From: JBFIHF01 sp964411125
GTDB lineage: Bacteria; Myxococcota_A; Bradymonadia; Bradymonadales; Bradymonadaceae
Reading direction: 5' to 3'
DNA length: 45,790 nucleotides
Assembly (NCBI GenBank): GCA_964411125.1
Contig: CAYPJU010000049.1
Location: 1 to 45,790, forward strand
Numbering within the stretch: the stretch's first letter is position 1; every line of letters starts with the position of its first letter. Positions 6,957 to 14,025 of the stretch are shown piece by piece. A program made the translations under genes and the position numbers. The notes below the pieces were generated by a model. That model ran no database searches and was not told the DNA's origin. It was given only the letters and a program-made list of their open reading frames with translations.

Positions 6957-9722
6957 CTACTTCGCTTCGTACCAGTTATCACCGATACCGGCCTCGACCT
7001 CGAGCGGGACCTCGAGGTCGGCGACCCCTTCCATGACGCGTTCGACGAGGCGGGCCCCTTCCTCGGCGAACTCGGGCGGCGCCTCGAGCACCAGCTCGTC
7101 GTGCACCTGCAGAAGCAATCGCATCGGCAGGTCGCGGTCGCGGATCTCGCGATCGAGCGAGATCATGGCGAGCTTGATGATGTCGGCGGCGGTCCCCTGG
7201 ATCGGCATGTTGACGGCGACGCGTTCGGCGAAGCTGCGCTGAGCGCGGGTCCCTTCGTACAGCTCGTCCATCATGCGGCGGCGTCCGAACAACGTCTCGG
7301 CATAGCCCTTTGCGCGCGACTCGCGGCGAAGGTCGCTGAAGAAATCGGTGACGCCGGCGTAGCGGCGGAAGTAGTTCGCGATGTAGCGTTTGGCGTCCGA
7401 CCGGCTGATCTTCAGGTCACGCGCCAGCCGGTTCGCCCCCATCCCGTACATGACGCCGAAGTTGATCGTCTTGCCGGCCGAACGTTGTTCGGGCGACACC
7501 TCGTCGAGCGCCACCTCGAACACCTCCGAGGCCGTCAGGCGGTGAATGTCCTCCCCGTTCTGGTAGGCGTGCAAGAGCTTCGGGTCGCCCGACATGTGCG
7601 CCATGATGCGCAGCTCGATCTGCGAGTAGTCGGCGACGATGAGCTTCCAGCCGTCGGCGGGGACGAACGCGCGTCGGATCTGCCGGCCGCGGGCCGAGCG
7701 AATCGGGATGTTCTGAAGGTTCGGGTTCGACGACGACAATCGCCCCGTCGCGGTCACCGCCTGGTTGAAGTCGGTGTGGACGCGGCCCGTGTCCTCGCGG
7801 ATCAGCGCCGGCAGCGCATCGACGTACGTCCCCTTCAGCTTCGAAAACGAGCGGTACTCGAGGACCATGTCGGGCAGCTCGTGCAGCTCGGCGAGCTGCT
7901 CCAAGACCGACTGATCGGTCGAAGGCCCCGACTTCGTGTGCTTTTTGACGGGAAGCCCGAGGTCGTCGAACAGCACCTCGCGAAGCTGAGTGGGGCTGTT
8001 CGGGTTGAGCGGGCGTCCCGCGATCTCGTCGATGTCGCGCTGTAGTTGGGTCAGCTCTTTCTCGAACTCGCGCGAAAGCTCGCGGCAGATGTCGCGGTCG
8101 ACGCGGATCCCCGCCTCTTCCATCCGCGCGAGCACGCCGATCAGCGGCCGTTCGATGTCGTGGTGGATCGCCGCGAGCTCCGCCTTTTGCATCACGGGCT
8201 CCATGACCCGGCAGAGCGCCAGGGTCACGTCCGCGTCCTCGGCGGCGTAATCGCAGGCGGTCTCGACGTCGACGAGGTCGAAGTCGACCGCCTTCCCGCG
8301 GCTCCCTGCGACGTTCTTGTACCGCGTCATCTCGTGGCCCAGGAAATCCTTGGCCATCGCGTCGAGCCCCTGCGACAGGCGACCCGGATCGAGCAGATAG
8401 CTCATCAGCATCGTGTCCCACAGGAGCGCGCGAAGCTCGATGCCGTATCGGTGGAGCACCATCGTCTCGTACTTCGCGTTCTGACAGACGATCTTGCGCT
8501 CGTCCGACTCCAACAGCGGCTTCAGCGTGGCCGCAACGACCTCGTTGGAGAGCTGCGTCGGCGCCCCGATGTAACGGTGTTCGGTCGGAACGTAGATCGC
8601 ATCGTTCTCGGTGTGCGACAGCGCCCACCCCACGATGACGGCGTCGAGCGGATTGAGCGACGTCGTCTCGAGATCGAGCGCGACGAGCGGCGCGGCGCGG
8701 CACGCTGCGACGAACGCCTCCAGCTCGTCGAGTTTCGTGATGATACGGTACGACTTCTCCGCCTGCGCAAAATCGCCCTGTTCGGTCGGCTCGACCTTCT
8801 CGACAGTCGGCGGGCGCGCCGTCTGGCCTTCGAGCCAACCGCGCCGTTTCATCCACGCTTCGATGTCCCGCAGCGGACGGCCGAACTCCAGCTCTTTGAA
8901 CAACTCTTCCAACTTGCCGACGTCCGGTGCGCTGAGTCGCAGCGCATCGAGGTCGAAATCGATGTCGCAGTCGTCCCGCAGCGTGACGAGATCGAGCGAC
9001 AGCCGTGCCTGATCGGCGTACGTTTCGAGGTTCTCCTTGCGCTTCTTCCCCGACACCTTGTCGATGTTCGCGAGCAGCGTCTCGAGGTCCCCGAACTCCG
9101 CGATCAGCTTGCCTCCCGTCTTCTCGCCGATCCCCGGAACGCCGGGGATGTTGTCGGACGAGTCGCCGCTCAGCGCCATCACGTACTTCACCTTCTCCGG
9201 GGGCACACCGAAGCGCTCCTCTGCGTCGACCGGCGTGAACGTCTTGTCCCGCATCGTGTCGATCATTCGAACGTGGTCGTCCGTCAGAAGCTGCAGCAGG
9301 TCCTTGTCCGCGCTGACGATGCAGACGTCGAGCCCCGCTGCCCGCCCCTTGCGGCACATCGTCGCGATCACGTCGTCCGCCTCGACGCCCGACACCTCCA
9401 GGAACGGGATGTTCAGCGCCTCGACGATCTCCCGAAAGCGCGGGAGCTGCGGGACGAGGTCTTCGGGGGTGTCGTCGCGGTTCGCTTTGTACTCGGGGTA
9501 GAGCTCGGTCCGAAAATTCGGCATCGGGTCACCGAACGGGTCGAACGTCACCGCGATGTACTCGGGGTTTTCCGCCTCGAGCAGCTTCCGGATCATGTTC
9601 ACGAAGCCGTAGAGGGCGTTCGTCGGAAACCCTTTCGAGTTGGACATGTTGCGGATCGCCCAGAACGCACGGAAGACGTAGGCGGATCCATCGACGAGGT
9701 AGATCGTGTCGCGGTTGCTCAT
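6957..9722 (-). CDS. polA: DNA polymerase I
   Basis: A 921-residue family A polymerase of normal length, used for Okazaki-fragment maturation and repair synthesis. It has the 5' nuclease domain (1-290, with SADKDLLQLL and DNIPGVPGIG), the 3'-5' exonuclease domain (about 325-510) and the polymerase domain (to 921). Polymerase motif A has Asp698 (ADYSQIELRI), the O-helix is KTINFGVMYG (751-760), and motif C is VHDE with Asp875. Exonuclease residues Asp350, Glu352, Tyr492 and Asp496 are intact. The residue matching the catalytic Asp424 of the E. coli enzyme is Glu419 (QNAKYE), a conservative but unusual change. It starts 38 bp after the PEGA lipoprotein gene and may be read with it. An inverted repeat (9724-9729/9743-9748) lies just upstream of the ATG and no Shine-Dalgarno is obvious. 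Confidence 0.97.
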   Translation of the reverse strand: MSNRDTIYLVDGSAYVFRAFWAIRNMSNSKGFPTNALYGFVNMIRKLLEAENPEYIAVTFDPFGDPMPNFRTELYPEYKANRDDTPEDLVPQLPRFREIVEALNIPFLEVSGVEADDVIATMCRKGRAAGLDVCIVSADKDLLQLLTDDHVRMIDTMRDKTFTPVDAEERFGVPPEKVKYVMALSGDSSDNIPGVPGIGEKTGGKLIAEFGDLETLLANIDKVSGKKRKENLETYADQARLSLDLVTLRDDCDIDFDLDALRLSAPDVGKLEELFKELEFGRPLRDIEAWMKRRGWLEGQTARPPTVEKVEPTEQGDFAQAEKSYRIITKLDELEAFVAACRAAPLVALDLETTSLNPLDAVIVGWALSHTENDAIYVPTEHRYIGAPTQLSNEVVAATLKPLLESDERKIVCQNAKYETMVLHRYGIELRALLWDTMLMSYLLDPGRLSQGLDAMAKDFLGHEMTRYKNVAGSRGKAVDFDLVDVETACDYAAEDADVTLALCRVMEPVMQKAELAAIHHDIERPLIGVLARMEEAGIRVDRDICRELSREFEKELTQLQRDIDEIAGRPLNPNSPTQLREVLFDDLGLPVKKHTKSGPSTDQSVLEQLAELHELPDMVLEYRSFSKLKGTYVDALPALIREDTGRVHTDFNQAVTATGRLSSSNPNLQNIPIRSARGRQIRRAFVPADGWKLIVADYSQIELRIMAHMSGDPKLLHAYQNGEDIHRLTASEVFEVALDEVSPEQRSAGKTINFGVMYGMGANRLARDLKISRSDAKRYIANYFRRYAGVTDFFSDLRRESRAKGYAETLFGRRRMMDELYEGTRAQRSFAERVAVNMPIQGTAADIIKLAMISLDREIRDRDLPMRLLLQVHDELVLEAPPEFAEEGARLVERVMEGVADLEVPLEVEAGIGDNWYEAK

Positions 9723-9760
9723 GCCCGCGTCTTATCACGCGGCGCGGGTGCTCGGCGAGG

Positions 9761-10168
9761 TCACTGAAACGCGACAGTCGGGCTCGCCTTCCACTCGACC
9801 AGCTCCGGCTCGTCGGCATCTGCCCGCGGGTTCAGGATGAAATGGTGGTTCGGCCGGTACTCGCCGATCAGGGCGAACCCGAACCCGAAGAAGGTGAACA
9901 CACCGCACACGATCCCGAGGATGATGTACGGCGTCGACACCTCCGCGGTGAGCTGCGTGTAAGTGGGGTGGTACCCCCGCTTCTCGAGCACGACACGCGT
10001 GCGCGTCCAGACCCAGACCGTCGGATGTTCGTAGTGAAGGGGGGTCGAGCCGACCGGGACGCCGTCGATCATGGCCGAGGCGCCGGAGGGCTCGCTGCTC
10101 ACGTTGGTGGAGGACGCGCAGCCCATGAGCGGACCGACGGCGAGCGTGGCGACGAGGAGTACGCCCAC
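9761..10168 (-). CDS. PEGA-domain lipoprotein (paralog 2)
   Basis: A roughly 135-residue lipoprotein: short hydrophobic leader ending PLMGC, a PEGA-type domain (SSEPSGASAMIDGVPVG, then TPLHY, then a VVLEKRGY strand), one membrane-like segment (ILGIVCGVFTFFGFGFALIG) and a short polar tail. It is a clear paralog of the preceding gene, sharing domain order and the G-I-x-C-G-x-F-T motif. PEGA domains are usually surface or carbohydrate-interacting modules. The start is uncertain: the GTG at 10168 gives a leader with no positive charge, and the frame back to the previous stop contains no ATG or TTG, only an ATC that would add a normal Arg-containing leader. Confidence 0.78.
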   Translation of the reverse strand: MGVLLVATLAVGPLMGCASSTNVSSEPSGASAMIDGVPVGSTPLHYEHPTVWVWTRTRVVLEKRGYHPTYTQLTAEVSTPYIILGIVCGVFTFFGFGFALIGEYRPNHHFILNPRADADEPELVEWKASPTVAFQ

Positions 10169-10195
10169 GCTATGGGTGAGGGACGACCGGATCGC

Positions 10196-10624
10196 TCACT
10201 CCGAGAACGAAACGGAGGGTTTGGCGAACCACGCCTGCACCATCTCCGACGCTTCCTTCTTGTTCAGGACGTAGTGGTAGACGGGCTTGTACTCGCCGAT
10301 CGTGATGAAGGCGAAACCGCACAGCGTGAAGAGGCCACAGATGATGCCGAAGACGAGCATCGGGGTGTTGATCCCCGCCGCCATCTGACCGGTGTACTGC
10401 TCGTATCCCTTCTTCTTCAGGGTGACCTGGTGCTTGGTCCACAACCAGACGGAACCCTCGCTGAACTGCACGGGCGTCTGACCGACCGGCTGACCGTCGA
10501 CGAGCGCCTCGGCGCCCGCCGGGTCACTCGTGATCTGCGTCGACGACGAGCAACCCGTCATCGGGCCGAGCGACATCGAAGCGATGGTGACGATCAAAAG
10601 GAGACTGGTGAACTTGTTCTTCAT
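10196..10624 (-). CDS. PEGA-domain lipoprotein (paralog 1)
   Basis: A 142-residue lipoprotein. Lys-rich start (MKNKF), hydrophobic run, then lipobox PMTGC; PEGA domain (TSDPAGAEALVDGQPVGQTP, then VTLKKKGY); one membrane-like segment (LVFGIICGLFTLCGFAFITIG); a hydrophilic tail. The ATG at 10624 gives a textbook signal peptide, whereas longer frames add 37 unlikely residues. It lies 27 bp upstream of its paralog, so the two form a tandem duplication in one transcript that probably continues into polA. The function is unknown beyond envelope localisation. Confidence 0.85.
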   Translation of the reverse strand: MKNKFTSLLLIVTIASMSLGPMTGCSSSTQITSDPAGAEALVDGQPVGQTPVQFSEGSVWLWTKHQVTLKKKGYEQYTGQMAAGINTPMLVFGIICGLFTLCGFAFITIGEYKPVYHYVLNKKEASEMVQAWFAKPSVSFSE

Positions 10625-10749
10625 GATGACGCGACCCCGGACGGATTCAGTTCGAAAAGTGTCCGGAGGGTAATCGTTCGTCCCGCGGAGGTCCACCCAT
10701 TTTCGTTGCGGGATCTGGACGAGCAGAAGGGGCACTCGAATGAGGCGAT

Positions 10750-11763
10750 TCAGCGGACGTTCCGGCGCCGACGAATGCCGACGAGCCCGAGCGCCAGGGC
10801 GAGCAGCCAGCCGGAGCCGGGGGTGCTCCCCAGGGTCGTCGAACAGGCGCGACCTTCGGCATGGATGCTGTCACCCATGAGATCCCCGTCCGTCCCCGCG
10901 CTACCGCCGGGCGCTGCCCCTCCCGGAGCTGGCTGGTCGTTCGGCATCGGCGACGGTTGTGGATTGCCGCCGACACACTCCGATGTATCGAAGGTGCATC
11001 GGATCGCGCATCGAAGGGTTCCGCTCGAGTAACCGAGCGTGGCGCAGGTCTGCGAACCGAGGTCGAAGATGTCGCACTGCTCCCCCGTCTGGATGATCCC
11101 GTCGCCGCAGGTGTCGGGAGTGTCGGCTACCGGATCGTCGGCTTCGCATCCGCTGGTGTCGAAGCGACAACCGTTGCACGCGAGCGTCCCTTCCCCCATC
11201 CCCATCGTCGAGCACGTCTCTCCGTTCAGATCGCCGCCGTCGCAATCCTCCCCGGCCTGCACGACGCCGTCGCCGCAGCTCGTGCACATCGAGGTGTCGA
11301 GCTTGCAGGAGGAATCGCAGCTCAGGTCGCCTCCGACGAGCCCGAGCCCCTCGCACGTCGCCCCTTGCAGGTCGCTCCCTTCGCACTCTTCCGAGCCGTC
11401 GAAGCTTCCGTTGCCGCAGAGTCCGTCGGACGGGTCGCCGGGGTTCGAAGCGAACCCGGCGGGGCTGTTCTGCCCGGGCCGCCACGTCCCCATCACGTCC
11501 CCGAGCTCCTCACCATTCGAATATCCGTCGCGGTCGCTGTCGCGGTTCGCGAACTCGGCGTTCCACGTCACGGTCCCGCCGTTCGTGTAGTCGTAGGAGT
11601 CGAACCCGAAGTCGTTGAGCCCGCCCGTCGAGGTGTGGCACACCTCGCACCCGAACGTGTTTCCGTTGGGGACCTGGTTCTGCCGCCCGCTGCGGGCGAA
11701 CGCCGGCTCGGCAATCATCGAGAGGGCGGCGGCGAAGAGCACTATGTTGAGGATCGAACGCAT
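10750..11763 (-). CDS. MYXO-CTERM surface protein with CxxCH and Myxococcus disulfide repeats
   Basis: A 337-residue exported protein. Signal peptide 1-23. A CEVCH motif at 39-43 could bind one c-type haem. DSDRDGYSNGEE (75-86) is a calcium-binding EF-hand/TSP3-like loop. Three Cys-rich repeats of the CGDGxxxxGExCD type follow (about 116-160, 163-206 and 219-263; Myxococcus disulfide repeat family), then a Pro/Gly linker. A C-terminal sorting tail (Cys307, hydrophobic 318-330, then RRRR) is the MYXO-CTERM signal, expected to be processed by a myxosortase after type II secretion. The start is the ATG at 11763, the first with a good signal peptide. The role is unknown; a cell-surface redox or adhesion function is a guess. 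Confidence 0.85.
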   Translation of the reverse strand: MRSILNIVLFAAALSMIAEPAFARSGRQNQVPNGNTFGCEVCHTSTGGLNDFGFDSYDYTNGGTVTWNAEFANRDSDRDGYSNGEELGDVMGTWRPGQNSPAGFASNPGDPSDGLCGNGSFDGSEECEGSDLQGATCEGLGLVGGDLSCDSSCKLDTSMCTSCGDGVVQAGEDCDGGDLNGETCSTMGMGEGTLACNGCRFDTSGCEADDPVADTPDTCGDGIIQTGEQCDIFDLGSQTCATLGYSSGTLRCAIRCTFDTSECVGGNPQPSPMPNDQPAPGGAAPGGSAGTDGDLMGDSIHAEGRACSTTLGSTPGSGWLLALALGLVGIRRRRNVR

Positions 11764-11904
11764 CACCCGAATTTCTTCGCAAGATCCGGACCATGACCCC
11801 GAAGCCGCCACGAACTTCACAAACTCTGGAAAATACTAGGGTTCCGGCATTCCACCTCGCCTCGCCGATCGTGGCAAAGGTGCCTCAACTGTGGGATCGA
11901 CAGC

Positions 11905-13497
11905 CTACATCCAGCTCAACAGCATCAGGAGGCTCGCCCCGAACGTGAAGATGGCGAGCACCATGATGATGCTGCGGATCACGACCAGCCACCGCTCGGC
12001 GTCGAACGACTGCGGCTCTTCGAGATCATCGTCGGTGGCCGTCTCGAGGTGGACTTCTTCGATCAGAGCCCGCTGCCGCTGCGCGCGCGCGGTCCCCTGC
12101 AGCACCAGCAGCAGCACGAACAGAAAACCGATCACGAGCACGCTCGTCGTCGCGACCAGAAGCTGGCTCTGCCAGCGCTTGCGCCACACGTCGAGCTCCT
12201 CGCGATCGTCCTTCTGGCTGTTCACCAGGATCGGGCTCGGCTCGAAGTGCTGCGGCACCGCCAGCAGCGCCGCTTCGAGCCAGCGACTGCACCGCCCCGC
12301 CGCGCGCCTCGGGTCGTCGAGCTGCCCCCCCTCGAGCACTGCTTTCGCCCACGGCCCCACCTTCTCGTCTCGGTCGGCGACGAGCCGGAACGTGTTGCGC
12401 GCCGCGTCGGTACACCGGTCCGGTCGCTGATCGGGGGCGACGGCGAGCCACCGCGAGTCCCACGCGTTCTCCGACGTAAAGATGTCCTTGTAGACCTGCA
12501 TCCGCACCACCCCGCCCTGCTCGACCCCGTCGGGTACGATCGCGCGCACCCCCGATTGGTCGGGCGCCATCCCGAACGCCGCCGCGTCGACCCAGCGACC
12601 ATCGTGGTAGAGGTCGACGAGGATCCCGCCGGAGCGATGGAGGCTGTGCACGACCGCCTCGACCGGTTGGCCGGGCGCCGCGAGGAGCTGCGTCGGCCGC
12701 ATCGAGAACTGCGACGGAACCGTCTCGATCCGCAGCGACCCCGTCCCCGTCCGCACGGGCTCGGACCCTTCGGCCCCCGCCTGAGTGGCGGTGATGCTCC
12801 ACTTCATCGTCGTCATCGGTACGAGCTCGAGCGGTGCGAGCCCCAGCTGGTCGGTCTGAAACGCGACCGGCGCGTCTCCCTCCAGCATCCCCTCGATCTT
12901 GTCGATCGCGATGGTTCCGCGGACCGGACGCCCCTCGGCGTCGGTCAGCAGCAGATACGAGGTCGACGGAAGCCCGCGCGGAATCTCCCGGTTGGACGGA
13001 AGCATCCGGACCCGCAGGTCGCCGGTCCAGTCGTCGTTCGGCTCGCTCGGCCCCTCCGCCATCCGCGAGGTCGCGGCCGGCCACGTCCACGTCGTCGCCT
13101 CGGCGACCTCGACCTCCTTCTCGATGAGGATCGGGTCGAACGCTGCATGCTCGATCTTGATCCGCAACGGCACGCGGCCCGTCGTCCCGGCCGCCGGTTC
13201 GAGCTTCGCGTGCAGGTGTCCGTTTGGCTCGGTCGTCGCCTTGCCTACCTGTTGCCCCTGGACCTCGAACGTCGTCACCGCGTCCACGAACAGGTTGCCG
13301 GTCGGAGCGTTCATCACGATGCCCCTTGACGCCGTCGGCTCGCCCGCGACGAGCGTCGACGGTGCCTGCAGGTAGAGCGCGATGTCGATGTCGGCCGTCG
13401 AGACCGCGAAGTACGCCGCCACGAGCGTGAAGATCGTCGCCACGTACACACCGATGGCGGCGCGCGTGAACCAGGGATGGGTGAGAAGGCCTTTCAC
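11905..13497 (-). CDS. three-helix membrane protein with large extracytoplasmic beta domains
   Basis: A 530-residue protein with one N-terminal helix (about 12-32, AIGVYVATIFTLVAAYF), a roughly 400-residue extracytoplasmic region, and two C-terminal helices (about 446-468 and 503-530). The extracytoplasmic part has repeated beta-sandwich features (TEPNGHLHAKL, DAEGRPVRGTIAI, RPTQLLAAPGQPVEAVV) reminiscent of macroglobulin MG modules and carboxypeptidase-regulatory-like repeats. No thioester motif is visible. I place the start at GTG 13497: upstream codons are translated palindromic repeat DNA. It might anchor a surface complex; the function is unassigned. Confidence 0.72.
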   Translation of the reverse strand: MKGLLTHPWFTRAAIGVYVATIFTLVAAYFAVSTADIDIALYLQAPSTLVAGEPTASRGIVMNAPTGNLFVDAVTTFEVQGQQVGKATTEPNGHLHAKLEPAAGTTGRVPLRIKIEHAAFDPILIEKEVEVAEATTWTWPAATSRMAEGPSEPNDDWTGDLRVRMLPSNREIPRGLPSTSYLLLTDAEGRPVRGTIAIDKIEGMLEGDAPVAFQTDQLGLAPLELVPMTTMKWSITATQAGAEGSEPVRTGTGSLRIETVPSQFSMRPTQLLAAPGQPVEAVVHSLHRSGGILVDLYHDGRWVDAAAFGMAPDQSGVRAIVPDGVEQGGVVRMQVYKDIFTSENAWDSRWLAVAPDQRPDRCTDAARNTFRLVADRDEKVGPWAKAVLEGGQLDDPRRAAGRCSRWLEAALLAVPQHFEPSPILVNSQKDDREELDVWRKRWQSQLLVATTSVLVIGFLFVLLLVLQGTARAQRQRALIEEVHLETATDDDLEEPQSFDAERWLVVIRSIIMVLAIFTFGASLLMLLSWM

Positions 13498-13532
13498 CGC
13501 ACCATTGTGCCAGCGTTCTCGGCAGCGGCAAG

Positions 13533-13645
13533 AGCGCGCTGGACGCGCGCTGGGGGAGCGCCTTGCGGCGCTGGGGGAGCGGCCTGCGGCCGCTGGGGGA
13601 GCGCGCTGCGCGCGCTGGGGGAGCGGCCTGCGGCCGCTGGGGTGG
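13533..13645. repeat. tandem hairpin repeat with covarying arms
   Basis: Four tandem units of 21-22 bp begin with GCTGGGGGAGCG (13549, 13570, 13592, 13614), with a related hairpin before (13533-13551) and a partial unit after. Each unit forms a hairpin whose arms differ between units yet stay complementary: AGCGCC/GGCGCT, AGCGGCC/GGCCGCT, AGCGCGC/GCGCGCT, AGCGGCC/GGCCGCT. The spacer GGGGG is constant. The array sits immediately upstream of the GTG of the three-helix membrane protein, in the gap behind the ATPase gene. Confidence 0.75.
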
Positions 13646-13720
13646 TGGTGCGGTGGTTTGGGAGGAGCCACATCGGTGGAGCGGGTAGAGTAGCGGACGG
13701 CCGGAGCGGAGCTTCCGCTC

Positions 13721-14002
13721 GTTCCGCAGAGAGACGCCCGCGTGAGCGCGGGGTCGCCAACGACGCGCGCGGCATTCCCCTCGTTCCGCACGGAGACGCC
13801 CGCGTGAGCGGGCATCCGGTTCCGCACAGAGACGCCCGCGTGAGCGGGCATCCGGCACGAAGTGCCGGCGTAGCCCCGCGCGTAAGCGCGGGGTCGCCAA
13901 CGACGCGCGCGGCATTACTCGTTCCGCACGGAGACGCCCGCGTGAGCGGGCATCCGGCACGAAGTGCCGGCGTAGCCCCGCGCGTAAGCGCGGGGTCGCG
14001 GG
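13721..14002. repeat. interspersed palindromic repeat array with GNRA-type loops
   Basis: Two repeat types alternate. Type A (about 37 bp, GTTCCGCACGGAGACGCCCG then CGTGAGCGGGCATCCGG) occurs at 13783-13819, 13819-13855 and 13921-13957, plus a degenerate copy at 13721. Its core is GCCCGC-GTGA-GCGGGC. Type B (13856-13916 and 13958-14000, plus a part at 13741-13776) contains CCGGCAC-GAA-GTGCCGG and CCCCGCGC-GTAA-GCGCGGGG, then TCGCCAACGACGCGCGCGGCATT. Spacing is irregular and units are not separated by unique spacers, so this is not CRISPR. It fills the gap between the ATPase stop and the membrane protein start and looks like REP/BIME-type repeats. Confidence 0.8.
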
Positions 14003-14025
14003 GTCGCGTGGCGCGGATGCGTGGG

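Noticed and set aside
8046..9767. 573-codon plus-strand frame opposite polA
   Set aside because: It mirrors polA codons; such frames arise because stops are rare in the reverse frame of G+C-rich genes. Composition (Arg, His, Val) is non-biological.
13721..14002. CRISPR array
   Set aside because: Repeats are palindromic throughout, have variable order and share no unique spacers of constant length; no cas genes are present.
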